Positions 44,921 to 53,858 are shown, counted from the stretch's first letter. The stretch is DNA of 64,000 bases from Brevundimonas vesicularis (GCF_014204545.1 NZ_JACHLJ010000003.1:404201-468200); one strand, 5' to 3'. Notes: a model not told the origin generated them from the sequence alone. Numbers and translations are program-made.

Positions 44921-46369
44921 ATGTTGTCGCGATCGATCGGTCTTGTTTCCCTGACGCGCCATCTCGGCGCCTGGCGGTCGCCGGGTGCTGGCGCAGCCTA
45001 TCGGCAGCTGGCAGGTGCAGTACGGCTTCTGATTCTGGATGGCCGACTGCCCTTAGCGGCGCGGTTGCCCGGCGAACGTGAACTGGCCCAGGCGCTGGGC
45101 CTGAGCCGAACGACCGTCTCGGCCGCCTACGGACGCCTGCGGGATGACGGGTTTCTCACTGGCGGGCAGGGCGCCGCCGCACGTACAAGCCTGCCGGCCG
45201 GACCGGCGCCGCGTCATGAGGCGACGCAAACAGGAAAGCCCGGCCTGATCGACCTGACCGCCGCCGTCCTGCCGGCCGATCCCAACGTGCATGCAGCCTA
45301 TGTGCGGGCGCTAGAGCGATTGCCGGCGAACCTGCCGGGACATGGTTATGAGACGGCGGGGCTGGAGGCGCTGCGTGAGGCGGTGGCGGCCGGATACCGA
45401 CGGCGCGGCCTGGCGACCTCTTCGGGTCAGATTCTGATCACGCATGGCGCGCACAACGGACTGGTTCATCTTCTGCGCCTGACGGCGCGCCCCGGCGCCC
45501 CAGTGGTGTTTGACCATCCCACCTATCCGCAGGCGATCGACGCCATCCTGGCTGCGGGCGGTCGCGCCGTACCCGTCGCCTTGCCGGACGGCGAGGGCGA
45601 GGAGGGTTGGGATGTCGAGGGTCTGATTGCGGCCTGCCGCAGCAGCAACGCGGCGATGGCCTATCTGGTGCTGGACCACAACAATCCGACCGGGCGGATG
45701 ATGCGGGCAGCGGACCGGACGCGCTTGCTGGCGGGGCTGAAGGGGTCGGAGACCCTGCTCGTGCTGGACGAGACCCTGGTCGAACTGACCTTGAGCGGAC
45801 CGCCGGCGCTCAGCGCCTCGGCCGTGGATGCGCCGCGGATGGTCAGGCTGGGATCGATGTCCAAAAGCGTCTGGGGCGGTTTGCGGATCGGTTGGATCCG
45901 CGCGGACCGGGCGGTGATCCAGCGCCTGGCCCAAAGTCGCGCCAGCTTCGATCTGGGTGTTCCGATCCTGGAGCAGCTGGCGGCGGTCGAACTTTTGAAC
46001 GACGGCGGCAAGGCCCTGGCGGCGCGCCGACCTCTCCTGCGCGCCCGGCGGGATCATCTGCGGACGCGGCTCGCTGAAAAACTGCCTGAGTGGGTCTGTC
46101 CCCGCCCGGCCGGGGGATTGTCCCTGTGGGCGCGGCTGCCCGGGCCGATCAGTTCCGCCCTCACGATCGCGGCCGAAACCGAAGGCCTGCGCCTCGCCAC
46201 CGGTCCGCGCTTCGGTGTGGACGGCGCGTTCGAACGCCGGCTGCGCCTGCCCTACACCTTGCCGGAAGATCAGTTGGACGAGGCGGTGATTCGGCTCTTG
46301 CGCGCCGCCAGGAAGGTCGGCCGGGGGCGAAAGGCGCCGGGGTCTGTCAAGCCGGTCGCCGTCTATTGA
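44921..46369 (+). CDS. yczR: MocR-family PLP-dependent transcriptional regulator (YczR-like)
   Basis: MocR regulators fuse a GntR winged helix to an aminotransferase-like PLP domain. In this 482-residue protein the helix-turn-helix is RLPGERELAQALGLSRTTVSAAYGRLRDDGFL (about 48-80), the hinge follows, and the PLP domain carries the Lys315 motif GSMSKSVWGGLRIGW. The start at 44921 is preferred to 44870, because the upstream codon would put the operator repeats inside the coding region. It probably controls the divergent yczE gene; the ligand is unknown, with PLP itself a candidate. Confidence 0.82.
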   Translation: MLSRSIGLVSLTRHLGAWRSPGAGAAYRQLAGAVRLLILDGRLPLAARLPGERELAQALGLSRTTVSAAYGRLRDDGFLTGGQGAAARTSLPAGPAPRHEATQTGKPGLIDLTAAVLPADPNVHAAYVRALERLPANLPGHGYETAGLEALREAVAAGYRRRGLATSSGQILITHGAHNGLVHLLRLTARPGAPVVFDHPTYPQAIDAILAAGGRAVPVALPDGEGEEGWDVEGLIAACRSSNAAMAYLVLDHNNPTGRMMRAADRTRLLAGLKGSETLLVLDETLVELTLSGPPALSASAVDAPRMVRLGSMSKSVWGGLRIGWIRADRAVIQRLAQSRASFDLGVPILEQLAAVELLNDGGKALAARRPLLRARRDHLRTRLAEKLPEWVCPRPAGGLSLWARLPGPISSALTIAAETEGLRLATGPRFGVDGAFERRLRLPYTLPEDQLDEAVIRLLRAARKVGRGRKAPGSVKPVAVY

Positions 46370-46372
46370 GGA

Positions 46373-47170
46373 TCAGACGTCAAGATCGACCGTCACCGGC
46401 GCGTGGTCGCTGGGACGATCCCATTCGCGGACGTCGTCGTGGATGCGGGCGGTGTCCTTGACCACGGCGGGGGTCAGGCCGGGCGAGGTCCAGATGTGGT
46501 CCAGGCGCAGACCGCGATTCGATTTCCGGAAGTCGGCGGCACGATAGCTCCACCAACTGGCCAGTTTCTGGGGCTCGGGGAAGCGGTCGCGCAGCACATC
46601 GGCGAAACCGCCCGTGGCCTGAAGCCGGTTCAGGGTGTCGACCTCGATCGGCGTGTGGCTGACGATCTTGGACATGTAGCGGTGGTTCCAGACATCGCCT
46701 TCACCGGGCGCGATATTGAAATCGCCGGCCATGACCAGAGGGCGAGACTTGTCCTGCTTGGCCACGATGGCGGTCAGCTGTTCATAGAAGTCCATCTTGT
46801 GATCGAACTTGGGGTTCAGCGCCCGATCGGGAATGTCGCCGCCGGCGGGGATATAGAAGTTCTGCACGTCGATGCCGGACACGCGGGCCGAAACGCAGCG
46901 CGCATGACCCAGTTTGCAGACCTGGAAGGTATCGCTGTCCTCAAGCGGTAGGCGGCTGGCGATGGCGACGCCGTGCCAGCCCTTCTGGCCCGCCACGCGA
47001 AGGTGGGGCATGCCCATGTCCTCGAAGGCGCCGCGCGGGAACTGGTCCGTGGTGCATTTGATCTCCTGAAGCATCAGGACATCGGGCGCGCGTTCGGCGA
47101 CGAAGCGGGCCACCTGATCGATGCGCAGGCGGACGGAGTTGATGTTCCAGGTGGCGAGGCGAAGGGTCAT
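46373..47170 (-). CDS. xthA: Exodeoxyribonuclease III
   Basis: XthA is an apurinic/apyrimidinic endonuclease and 3' exonuclease in base-excision repair. The 265-residue protein has LRLATWNINSVR, LMLQEIKC, the NFYIPAGGD segment, VMAGDFNIAPGEGDVW, LDHIWTSPGL and the C-terminal RPSDHAPVTVDLDV; the Asn, Glu, Asp and His of the metal and catalytic sites are intact. A terminator-like hairpin lies in its 5' leader. It ends four bases from the convergent yczR stop. Confidence 0.95.
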   Translation of the reverse strand: MTLRLATWNINSVRLRIDQVARFVAERAPDVLMLQEIKCTTDQFPRGAFEDMGMPHLRVAGQKGWHGVAIASRLPLEDSDTFQVCKLGHARCVSARVSGIDVQNFYIPAGGDIPDRALNPKFDHKMDFYEQLTAIVAKQDKSRPLVMAGDFNIAPGEGDVWNHRYMSKIVSHTPIEVDTLNRLQATGGFADVLRDRFPEPQKLASWWSYRAADFRKSNRGLRLDHIWTSPGLTPAVVKDTARIHDDVREWDRPSDHAPVTVDLDV

Positions 47171-47196
47171 GCCCCCGTCTAGCAGGCGCGCCGCGT

Positions 47197-47226
47197 AAAA
47201 AAAGCCCGGCCGCGACGGGCCGGGCT
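47197..47226 (-). terminator. Intrinsic terminator in the xthA leader
   Basis: On the minus strand AGCCCGGC (47226-47219), 8-nt loop, GCCGGGCT (47210-47203) is an 8-bp perfect stem that runs straight into a T-tract (47203-47197). It ends 27 nt before the xthA ATG, so it may act as an attenuator, or end the upstream gene's message. Confidence 0.8.
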
Positions 47227-47387
47227 CTGGGAGGTTCGTCTCTCTCGCCGCCGGGGAGGGGGATATTCCAGGGCGGTAGAACGGCCGCCGCCGTTCCTGT
47301 GCTCAAAGTGTCACTAACGATTATAAAAGTCAAATCGCCATAATTACCCGCTTGCGCGTGCTGAATATGAAACAGTCCGGCCGCGGA

Positions 47388-47891
47388 TCAGTCTCGCGGC
47401 GTTTGCGCCTGCGGCGCCGTCGCCCATTCGCCGCGCCAGTCGTAGCTGAGCGTTACGCAGTGGCGATAGGCGCCGTCCGACCACCGACCCACCGCCTGCA
47501 TCGTCAGGGGACGGGGCGCACGGACGCGACCCATGATCAGCCAGACCTCGTCGGCGCCGGGACACAGGGCGCGCGACAGGCCGCGGCCGTCGCCGTCCTG
47601 ATCGATGGCATAGATGTCATTTTCCTCGGCGCCCTGCGGCAGGACGCGTCGCGCGGCGTCCGGTCCGCCGCGCGTGAAGCCTGCCGTGCCGCGCGCGGTG
47701 GTGGAGAACAGACGCTCGACCTGCACCGCCCCGAACAGACCGCGCCGCACCTGCAAGGTCACGCCCTTGGTCAGCGCCTGGGTGATCAGGTCCGATGCAT
47801 TATAGGCCAGATAGCGGGTGTCCGCATGGGCGGGCGCCGCCGCCGAACAGACGGCGATCAGGGCAAGAGCGGTGGCGGTGATCCGGCGCAT
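47388..47891 (-). CDS. Exported protein of unknown function
   Basis: The 167-residue product has a signal peptide (MRRITATALALIAVCSAAAP, ending AHA) and a mature beta-rich part with DTRYLAYNASDLITQALTKG, VQVERLFSTTARGTAGF and a Cys pair (CPGADEVW and HCVTLSYDWRG). I do not recognise the family. It lies 47 bases downstream of the sugar dehydrogenase gene on the same strand and could be co-transcribed with it. The stretch between it and xthA (217 bases) carries the terminator above. Confidence 0.65.
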   Translation of the reverse strand: MRRITATALALIAVCSAAAPAHADTRYLAYNASDLITQALTKGVTLQVRRGLFGAVQVERLFSTTARGTAGFTRGGPDAARRVLPQGAEENDIYAIDQDGDGRGLSRALCPGADEVWLIMGRVRAPRPLTMQAVGRWSDGAYRHCVTLSYDWRGEWATAPQAQTPRD

Positions 47892-47938
47892 ACGTTTCTC
47901 TTCCTCAGGTTTTGCGGCGAGAACGGGGCCTGATCCGA

Positions 47939-48871
47939 TCAGTGCTCGCCGAGGCAGCGCAGCGCGACCTCGAGATTGCGCAGGCCGTCTTCGCCGGTGA
48001 CCGCCGGCGTTTCGTCGGTCGTGATGGCCCGGGCGAAGGCCTCCAGCTCCTTCTTAAGCGGTTCGGCCGGCCAGCTGTTCAGCATCCGGGTCGAATAGGA
48101 GCCGTCCGGCTGCTGGCCGAAATACTCGGTGACCTGGCGCGTGATCAGATCGGCGACGATGAATTTGGTCTTGGTCGCGACCTGCAGCGTGCGGGTCTTG
48201 TAGGGGGTGACCCAGTTGGTGGTGATATGGGCGATCACCCCGCTGTCCAGGCGGAACTGAAGCAGGGCCGTATCTTCCCGGTCGGCGCGCGTGCGGGCCA
48301 GTTGCGGCTGCACCTCGACGATCTCGGAGCCCGTCAGGTGGCGGATGATGTCGATGTCGTGCACGGCCAGGTCGATGACCACGCCGACCTCGCCCATGCG
48401 GGGCGGGAAGGGACCAACCCGGGTGATCTGGATCGAGATGATGTCGTCGTCAGTCACGGCGCGCTTGACGGTTTCGACTGCGGGATTGAAGCGCTCGACC
48501 TGACCGACCATCAGAACGCGGTCATTGGCCTTGGCTGCATCGATCATGCGTTGGGCGTCGGCGACGCTGGCGGCGATCGGTTTTTCGACCAGGACGTGGA
48601 CGCCCTTTTCCAACAGGGCGACGCCGATTTCGGCGTGGAACCGGTTGGGCGTGGCGACGATGGCGGCGTCCAGACCGGCGGCGACGAAGGCCTGGGCAGT
48701 CGTGACGGGCGATGCGCCATAGGCGGCGGCGACGCCCTCGGCCGTCACCGCATCGGGGTCGAAGACGGTGGTCAGGTCGAACTCGCGCATCTCGGAGGCG
48801 ACGCGCGCATGGTTGCGGCCCATGACGCCGACGCCGGCGACGCCGATCTTGAGGGCGGGAGTGTTCGGCAT
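47939..48871 (-). CDS. Gfo/Idh/MocA family sugar dehydrogenase, possible GnnA
   Basis: The 310-residue oxidoreductase has an N-terminal Rossmann motif (KIGVAGVGVMGRNHARV), the family signature HVLVEKPIAAS and VIDLAVHDIDIIRHL. Members of this group oxidise the 3-hydroxyl of nucleotide sugars. The gene lies four bases after a DegT-type aminotransferase on the same strand. An oxidoreductase plus DegT aminotransferase is the GnnA/GnnB pattern, which makes UDP-2,3-diamino sugars for lipid A, and the WlbA/WlbC pattern for other cell-surface sugars. The precise substrate is inferred, not shown. Confidence 0.8.
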   Translation of the reverse strand: MPNTPALKIGVAGVGVMGRNHARVASEMREFDLTTVFDPDAVTAEGVAAAYGASPVTTAQAFVAAGLDAAIVATPNRFHAEIGVALLEKGVHVLVEKPIAASVADAQRMIDAAKANDRVLMVGQVERFNPAVETVKRAVTDDDIISIQITRVGPFPPRMGEVGVVIDLAVHDIDIIRHLTGSEIVEVQPQLARTRADREDTALLQFRLDSGVIAHITTNWVTPYKTRTLQVATKTKFIVADLITRQVTEYFGQQPDGSYSTRMLNSWPAEPLKKELEAFARAITTDETPAVTGEDGLRNLEVALRCLGEH

Positions 48872-48875
48872 CGGC

Positions 48876-50039
48876 TTAGCCCTTGTAGCTGGCGACGGCG
48901 GCGATGACCTTGTCCTGGGTCGCCTCGTCCAGATCGGCGTGCATCGGCAAGCTCAGGACCCGGTCCCTCAGCCGTTCGGTGACAGGCAGGCCGCCCGCGC
49001 CCTGCGGGAAGCGCTGATAGGCCGGCTGCATATGCATCGGCACCGGATAATAGACGGCGGTGGGCACGCCCTGATCCTTCAGGTGCGCGGCCAGGCCGTC
49101 GCGGTCCTCATGCTCGATCGTGTATTGCGCCCAGATGGAAACGCCGCCGTCGATGACGTGGGGCACGGCCGCGACATGGGGCGCGAGGCGTTCATTGTAG
49201 CGGGCGGCGATCCGGTTGCGCCATTCGATCTCCTGACCGAAGACCTTCAGCTTCTCGATCAGGATGGCGGCCTGGATGGTGTCCAGCCGGCTGTTCATGC
49301 CGATGCGCATGGCCAGATATTTGGGATCGTGGGCGAAGGCGGCGGCGCCGGCTTCCAGGTCCTTGGCGACGACCTTGCCGTGCACGCGAAGGGAATCCAT
49401 TTCCTGCGCCAGATCGTCGTCGTTGGTCAACACCGCCCCGCCGTCGCCGTAGCAGCCCAGGGGCTTGGCCGGGAAGAAGCTGGTCGTGGTGACATCGGCC
49501 CACTTCAGCGGATGGTCGTCATTCAGGGTGCAGCCGAAGCCCTGCGCCGAATCCGAGATCAGCTTCAGCCCATGGCGGTCGCAGATGGCGCGGATGGCGG
49601 GATAGTCGGCGGGCTGACCGAACAGATCGACGGCGATGACCACCTTGGTGGTCAGGCGACCCTCGGCCTTGACCGCTTCGATGGCCGCCTCAAGCTTGGC
49701 CGGGTCCATATTGTAGGTGTGGGCGTCGACGTCCACGAACACGGGCGAGGCGCCCAGCCACGGCACGACCTCGGCCGTCGCCGTGAAGGTGAAGCTGGGG
49801 CAGAAGACGGCGTCGCCGGTCCGGACGCCCCAGGCGATCAACGGCAGGATCAGGGCGTCAGTGCCGTTGCCGCAGCCCAAGGCGTGTTTGGCCTGACCGA
49901 AGGCGGCGAGGTCGGCTTCAAACTGACGGACCTGCGGACCCATGACCCAGGCGCCGCCGACGACGGCCTCCTGAACGGCGGTCTCGATCTTGCCGCCAAG
50001 GCGCTGGCGCTGGGCCTGAAGGTCGATGAAGGGGATCAT
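48876..50039 (-). CDS. DegT/DnrJ/EryC1 family PLP-dependent sugar aminotransferase, possible GnnB
   Basis: The 387-residue protein begins MIPFIDLQAQRQRLGGKI, typical of the WbpE/GnnB branch, and has CGNGTDALILPLIAWG, the SFTFTATAEVV segment and the PLP lysine Lys192 in SFFPAKPLGCYGDGG. It would add an amino group to a 3-keto nucleotide sugar. The ATG at 50039 has GGAGAG six bases upstream; the 24 residues encoded further upstream lie outside the family. It is followed directly by the Gfo/Idh/MocA gene. Brevundimonas and Caulobacter lipid A is known to contain 2,3-diamino-2,3-dideoxyglucose. Confidence 0.82.
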   Translation of the reverse strand: MIPFIDLQAQRQRLGGKIETAVQEAVVGGAWVMGPQVRQFEADLAAFGQAKHALGCGNGTDALILPLIAWGVRTGDAVFCPSFTFTATAEVVPWLGASPVFVDVDAHTYNMDPAKLEAAIEAVKAEGRLTTKVVIAVDLFGQPADYPAIRAICDRHGLKLISDSAQGFGCTLNDDHPLKWADVTTTSFFPAKPLGCYGDGGAVLTNDDDLAQEMDSLRVHGKVVAKDLEAGAAAFAHDPKYLAMRIGMNSRLDTIQAAILIEKLKVFGQEIEWRNRIAARYNERLAPHVAAVPHVIDGGVSIWAQYTIEHEDRDGLAAHLKDQGVPTAVYYPVPMHMQPAYQRFPQGAGGLPVTERLRDRVLSLPMHADLDEATQDKVIAAVASYKG

Positions 50040-50177
50040 GGGGCGCTCTCCACGGGGAATCCGGGGCGGCGGCCGGACAGGCGGGCCGCGAATGTCGGGT
50101 CGTCCTAGCAAGATCGGGCGCGCGGGCCAAATCGCGCGGCGTCACATCGCGTTGCCCTTTGCTACCGCATACAGGTC

Positions 50178-50212
50178 TTGGCGCCCGTCGGCTTGCGTCC
50201 TAAGCCAGCGCC
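50178..50212 (+). promoter_or_regulatory. Promoter of the AGE-family gene, probably leaderless
   Basis: TTGGCGC (50178-50184), 14 nt, then CCTAAGCC (50199-50206) fits the Caulobacter pattern. The -10 ends 6 nt before the ATG at 50213, so the message may begin at the start codon. Confidence 0.5.
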
Positions 50213-51289
50213 ATGACGACGCTTTCCGCCGCCCGGACCAGGGTCTCGAACTGGCTGTTCGACCATGCCCTGCCGCTGTGGGCCGAGCGGGGCGTGGACG
50301 CCGATGGGCGGTTCTTCGAGCAGCTGGATTTCGACGGCCGGCCGGTGATCGGTCTTCGTCGTCGCACACGGGTTCAGGCGCGTCAGGTCTATGTTTTCTG
50401 CCAGGCGGCCGCCTTGGGATGGGCGCAGGGCCGTGCGGTGGCCCAGGCCGGCCTCGACCAACTGATATCCGATCGTCGGCGTGACGACGGCCTTTGGGTC
50501 TCGGCAACCGATGACGACGGCGTGGTGGTCGATGATACGCCTGATCTCTATGATCTGGCCTTCGTCCTGTTCGCGCTCGCGGCGGCGCACCGCGTCCTGG
50601 GTGATGCGCGAGCGCGGCCTCTTGCGCTGGAGACGTTGGCTGCGATCGATCGGTTGATGGCGTCTTCGCATGGGGGATGGGGGGAGGCGCTGCCGCCGCG
50701 CCTACCGCGGCGTCAAAATCCCCACATGCATATGCTGGAGGCCATGCTGGCTTGGCAGGCGATCGCGCCTGAGCCGGCGTTCGAGGCGGCGGCGCGGGCG
50801 TCGTTGGACCTGTGCAAACGTCGCTTCCTGATCGACGGCGCGATCCGCGAATATTTCACCGAGGACTGGTCCGCCGATACAGCGACGGGTCATGTGATCG
50901 AGCCGGGCCACCTCGAAGAATGGGCCTGGCTGTTGCAACAAGCCGGGGACGGCTCTGATCTGGCCACGGCGCTGCATCGTCGGGCGGCGGCGCAGGGCTA
51001 TCGCGATGGATTCGCCATCCGCGAGATCGGCCCGACGGGAGAGGTGCTGGATGGTGGACGGCGTCTGTGGGCCCAGACCGAGGCCATTCGCACGGGGTTG
51101 AGTTTTGGCGACAACGGCGTTTCACGGTTGATCGCCGCCGTGTTCGACACGCATCTGGCCACCACCGTGCCGGGCCTCTGGGTGGACAGCTACGACGCCG
51201 AAGGTCGCTCGCACGATGCGGCGGCGCCGGCGTCCAGCCTCTATCACCTGATGACCGCCTTCTCTGAACTGCTTCGGAGCGACGCATGA
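50213..51289 (+). CDS. AGE family epimerase/isomerase
   Basis: The 358-residue protein belongs to the N-acylglucosamine 2-epimerase superfamily, an alpha/alpha-barrel, with motifs RTRVQARQVYVF, DLYDLAFVLFALAA, QNPHMHMLEAMLAW and EPGHLEEWAWLL. Members isomerise mannose, glucosamine or phosphorylated sugars. The histidine pairs in HMHML and EPGHLEEW are the expected active-site residues. It is coupled to a HAD phosphatase (next gene), so it may feed a nucleotide-sugar pathway; a mannose-type isomerase is my best guess. Confidence 0.83.
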   Translation: MTTLSAARTRVSNWLFDHALPLWAERGVDADGRFFEQLDFDGRPVIGLRRRTRVQARQVYVFCQAAALGWAQGRAVAQAGLDQLISDRRRDDGLWVSATDDDGVVVDDTPDLYDLAFVLFALAAAHRVLGDARARPLALETLAAIDRLMASSHGGWGEALPPRLPRRQNPHMHMLEAMLAWQAIAPEPAFEAAARASLDLCKRRFLIDGAIREYFTEDWSADTATGHVIEPGHLEEWAWLLQQAGDGSDLATALHRRAAAQGYRDGFAIREIGPTGEVLDGGRRLWAQTEAIRTGLSFGDNGVSRLIAAVFDTHLATTVPGLWVDSYDAEGRSHDAAAPASSLYHLMTAFSELLRSDA

Positions 51290-51795
51290 CCGGCCAGCCC
51301 GCCGCCTTTCTGGATCGGGACGGGGTGCTTATCGAGGACAGCGGTTATCCGCATCGGCCCGAGGATCTGAAGCTGATCTCCGGCGCGGCGGCGGCGGTGC
51401 GGCGTATGAAGCAGGCCGGCTATCGCACCGTGATCGTGACGAATCAGTCGGGCGTGGCGCGGGGCCTGTTCAGCGAAGAGACGATGAACGCCTTCAATGA
51501 TCTGCTGGTCGCTCGACTGGCCGAAGAGGGGGCGATTATCGAAGCCGTCTATTCAGCGCCCTTCCATCCCGAGGCGATCGAGGCGCGCTATCGCCATCCC
51601 GACCACCCTGATCGCAAACCCAATCCGGGCATGTTGCTGCGGGCCATCGCCGAGCACGATCTGGACCCGACGCGGTCCTTCATCATCGGCGATCAGAAGC
51701 GGGATCTGCAGGCCGGAGAGCGGGCCGGGGTGGCGGGCTATCTTTTCGAAGGCGGGGATCTGGACGCTTTCGTGCGCGATGTGGTCGGTCTCTGA
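51286..51795 (+). CDS. HAD-IIIA phosphatase, GmhB-like (histidinol/heptose-bisphosphate phosphatase family)
   Basis: The 169-residue protein has HAD motif I FLDRDGVLIED (Asp10 and Asp12), motif II VTNQSGVARG, the Lys motif DRKPNPGML and motif III IIGDQKRDLQAGE. GmhB removes phosphate from heptose-1,7-bisphosphate, but the usual zinc-binding cysteine loop of GmhB is not present; the equivalent stretch is SAPFHPEAIEARYRHPDHP. The true substrate may be another sugar phosphate. The ATG overlaps the epimerase stop by four bases. Confidence 0.78.
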   Translation: MTGQPAAFLDRDGVLIEDSGYPHRPEDLKLISGAAAAVRRMKQAGYRTVIVTNQSGVARGLFSEETMNAFNDLLVARLAEEGAIIEAVYSAPFHPEAIEARYRHPDHPDRKPNPGMLLRAIAEHDLDPTRSFIIGDQKRDLQAGERAGVAGYLFEGGDLDAFVRDVVGL

Positions 51796-51859
51796 GGCCG
51801 GGCGTCGCATTTCCTCGCCTGGTGAATTACTCTGATCCAAAAATCGGAGGACATCGCCA

Positions 51860-52741
51860 ATGAGCGCGCCCTATCCATTCGTTGAACGCCGCTGGACCTC
51901 GCCGGATGGTCTCACGCTCTTTGCGCGAGATTACGCGCCCAATCCCGGCGTCGCGCGGCCGCCGGTGATCGCCATCCACGGGCTGACCCGCAACAGCGCC
52001 GATTTCGAAGCCATCGCGCCGCTGCTGGCCCAGAGCGGGCGCCGGGTGCTGGCGGTGGATGTGCGCGGGCGTGGCCTGTCGGACCGTGCGCCCGACCCCA
52101 TGACCTATATGCCCGATGTCTATGCGCGCGACGTTCTGGCCCTGATGGAGCAGGCCGGGATCGATCGAGCGGTCTTCGTCGGCACCTCCATGGGCGGACT
52201 GATCACCATGGCGCTGACGGCGATCCGGCCCAAGGCGGTGGTCGCAGCGATCCTGAACGACATCGGGCCGGAAGTGGCGCCCGAGGGGCTGGCGCGGATC
52301 GCCGCCTACAGCGGTCAGCCCGTCGAGATCGGCTCCTGGGCCGATGCGGCGGCCTATGCGAAGCGGATTAATGCGGTGGCCTTCCCGCACTATACGGATG
52401 CGGACTGGGACGCCTTCGCCCGGCGCATCTTTCGCCAGCAGCCGGATGGGGAGATCGGGCTGGACTATGACCCGGACATCGCCGTGCCGATCCGCGCGGC
52501 GGGCGCCAAGGCGCTGGTTCCGAACCTGTGGCCCATGTTCCGGCGACTGGCGCGCAAGAAGCCGACCCTGCTGGTGCGCGGCGCCAACTCGGATCTGCTG
52601 AGCGCCGACATCGCCGGGCGGATGACGAAGGCCGCGCCCGCCATGGCGTATGTCGAGGTTCCCGGCGTCGGCCACGCTCCCATGCTGGACGAGCCGGAGG
52701 CCAGGGCGGCGATCTTCGAGTTCCTGTCCGAGGTCGATTAG
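51860..52741 (+). CDS. Alpha/beta fold hydrolase
   Basis: The 293-residue protein has the alpha/beta hydrolase core with an oxyanion motif IAIHGLTRNSADFE, nucleophile Ser110 in VGTSMGGL, and His272 in PGVGHAPML near the C-terminus, so the triad is probably complete. It has no signal peptide. Substrate is unknown; typical candidates are esters or lactones. A GGAGG ribosome-binding site lies upstream of the ATG. Its stop overlaps the convergent ABC gene by four bases. Confidence 0.85.
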   Translation: MSAPYPFVERRWTSPDGLTLFARDYAPNPGVARPPVIAIHGLTRNSADFEAIAPLLAQSGRRVLAVDVRGRGLSDRAPDPMTYMPDVYARDVLALMEQAGIDRAVFVGTSMGGLITMALTAIRPKAVVAAILNDIGPEVAPEGLARIAAYSGQPVEIGSWADAAAYAKRINAVAFPHYTDADWDAFARRIFRQQPDGEIGLDYDPDIAVPIRAAGAKALVPNLWPMFRRLARKKPTLLVRGANSDLLSADIAGRMTKAAPAMAYVEVPGVGHAPMLDEPEARAAIFEFLSEVD

Positions 52742-53712
52742 TCCTTGGTGGGATCGACCTGGGACGCATCCCCATAGGTCAGGGCCAGGAAGACGTCCTC
52801 CAGGTCCGGGTCCTCGGTGGTGATGTCGGCGATGGTGACGCCGGCGGCGCGGACGGCGTTGATGACCTGTTCCACCGACGACTGCCCCTTCTTGTAGGTC
52901 ACGGCGAAGGCGCCGCCCGGACGAGGCGTGACCTGGAAGCCGTCAAGGATCGGCGGAGTCATCTGGGGCGTCTCTGGGGTCACGACCACATTGCGGCTGT
53001 CCAGACGACGCAGAAGCTGCGGCGTCGGTTCGCAGGCCACGACCTCGCCCCGGTTGACGATGGCGATGGTGTCGCAGAGCTCCTGCGCCTCTTCCAGATA
53101 GTGGGTGGTCAGGACGATGGTCACGCCCTCGGCGTTGATCTGGCGGACATAGGCCCAAAGCTGGCGGCGCAGTTCGACGTCCACGCCGGCCGTCGGCTCG
53201 TCCAGGATGAGGATGGGCGGATTGTGGACCAGGGCCTTGGCCACCATCAGGCGGCGCTTCATGCCGCCGGACAGGGCGCGGACATAGGCGTTGGCCTTAT
53301 CCGACAGGCCCAGCGCGGCCAGAAGTTCGTCGGACCGGCGCTCGTCCTTGGGCACGCCGTAAAAGCCCGCCTGCACCTCCAGCGATTCCCGCGGGGTGAA
53401 GAAGACGTCGGCGACGATCTCCTGCGGCACGACGCCCAGGGCGGCGGCGGCGTCGCGCGGCTCCTTGTCGATGTCGCGGCCCCAGATGGTCACCGAGCCC
53501 TCGGACTTCTTCACCACCCCGGCCAGGATGTTGATCAGGGTCGACTTGCCTGCGCCGTTCGGGCCCAGCAGGCCGAAGACCGAGCCGCGCGGAATGAGCA
53601 GATCGACTCCGCGCAAGGCCGTCTTGGGCGCGGCCTTCTTGGACCCGGCATAGGTCTTCTTCAGTCCCCGAACCTCGATGGCGTTGTCGGGCAGGGCGGG
53701 GGTCTCAGACAT
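52738..53712 (-). CDS. ABC transporter ATP-binding protein (DrrA/YadG-like exporter)
   Basis: The 324-residue ATPase has Walker A GLLGPNGAGKST, Q-loop VVPQEIVADVFF, signature LSGGMKRRLMVAKAL, Walker B ILILDEPTAGVD and a switch His in TTHYLEEAQELCD. A C-terminal domain of about 80 residues follows, as in ABC-2 exporters (DrrA, NodI). No permease gene is in the window next to it, so the partner is either the gene beyond or unlinked. Start at 53712 from an ATG with a weak ribosome-binding site. Confidence 0.88.
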   Translation of the reverse strand: MSETPALPDNAIEVRGLKKTYAGSKKAAPKTALRGVDLLIPRGSVFGLLGPNGAGKSTLINILAGVVKKSEGSVTIWGRDIDKEPRDAAAALGVVPQEIVADVFFTPRESLEVQAGFYGVPKDERRSDELLAALGLSDKANAYVRALSGGMKRRLMVAKALVHNPPILILDEPTAGVDVELRRQLWAYVRQINAEGVTIVLTTHYLEEAQELCDTIAIVNRGEVVACEPTPQLLRRLDSRNVVVTPETPQMTPPILDGFQVTPRPGGAFAVTYKKGQSSVEQVINAVRAAGVTIADITTEDPDLEDVFLALTYGDASQVDPTKD

Positions 53713-53829
53713 GGTCGTTTATTCACTCGGACGGGCGGCGAGCGGCATAGGTAGGGCGAGTGACCGCAATCGCCAACCTGTCTCGCCAGCGTCAGACGAC
53801 AAGCAGACCTGTCTATGTGTCAATGGCGC

Positions 53830-53858
53830 TTGACTTCAGCAATCTGTATGTCTAGCTT
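53830..53858 (+). promoter_or_regulatory. Promoter upstream of the transporter-suffix gene
   Basis: TTGACTT (53830-53836), 14 nt, then TCTAGCTT (53851-53858) is a good match to the Caulobacter promoter pattern. The -10 ends just before a palindrome at 53861-53875. Confidence 0.6.
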
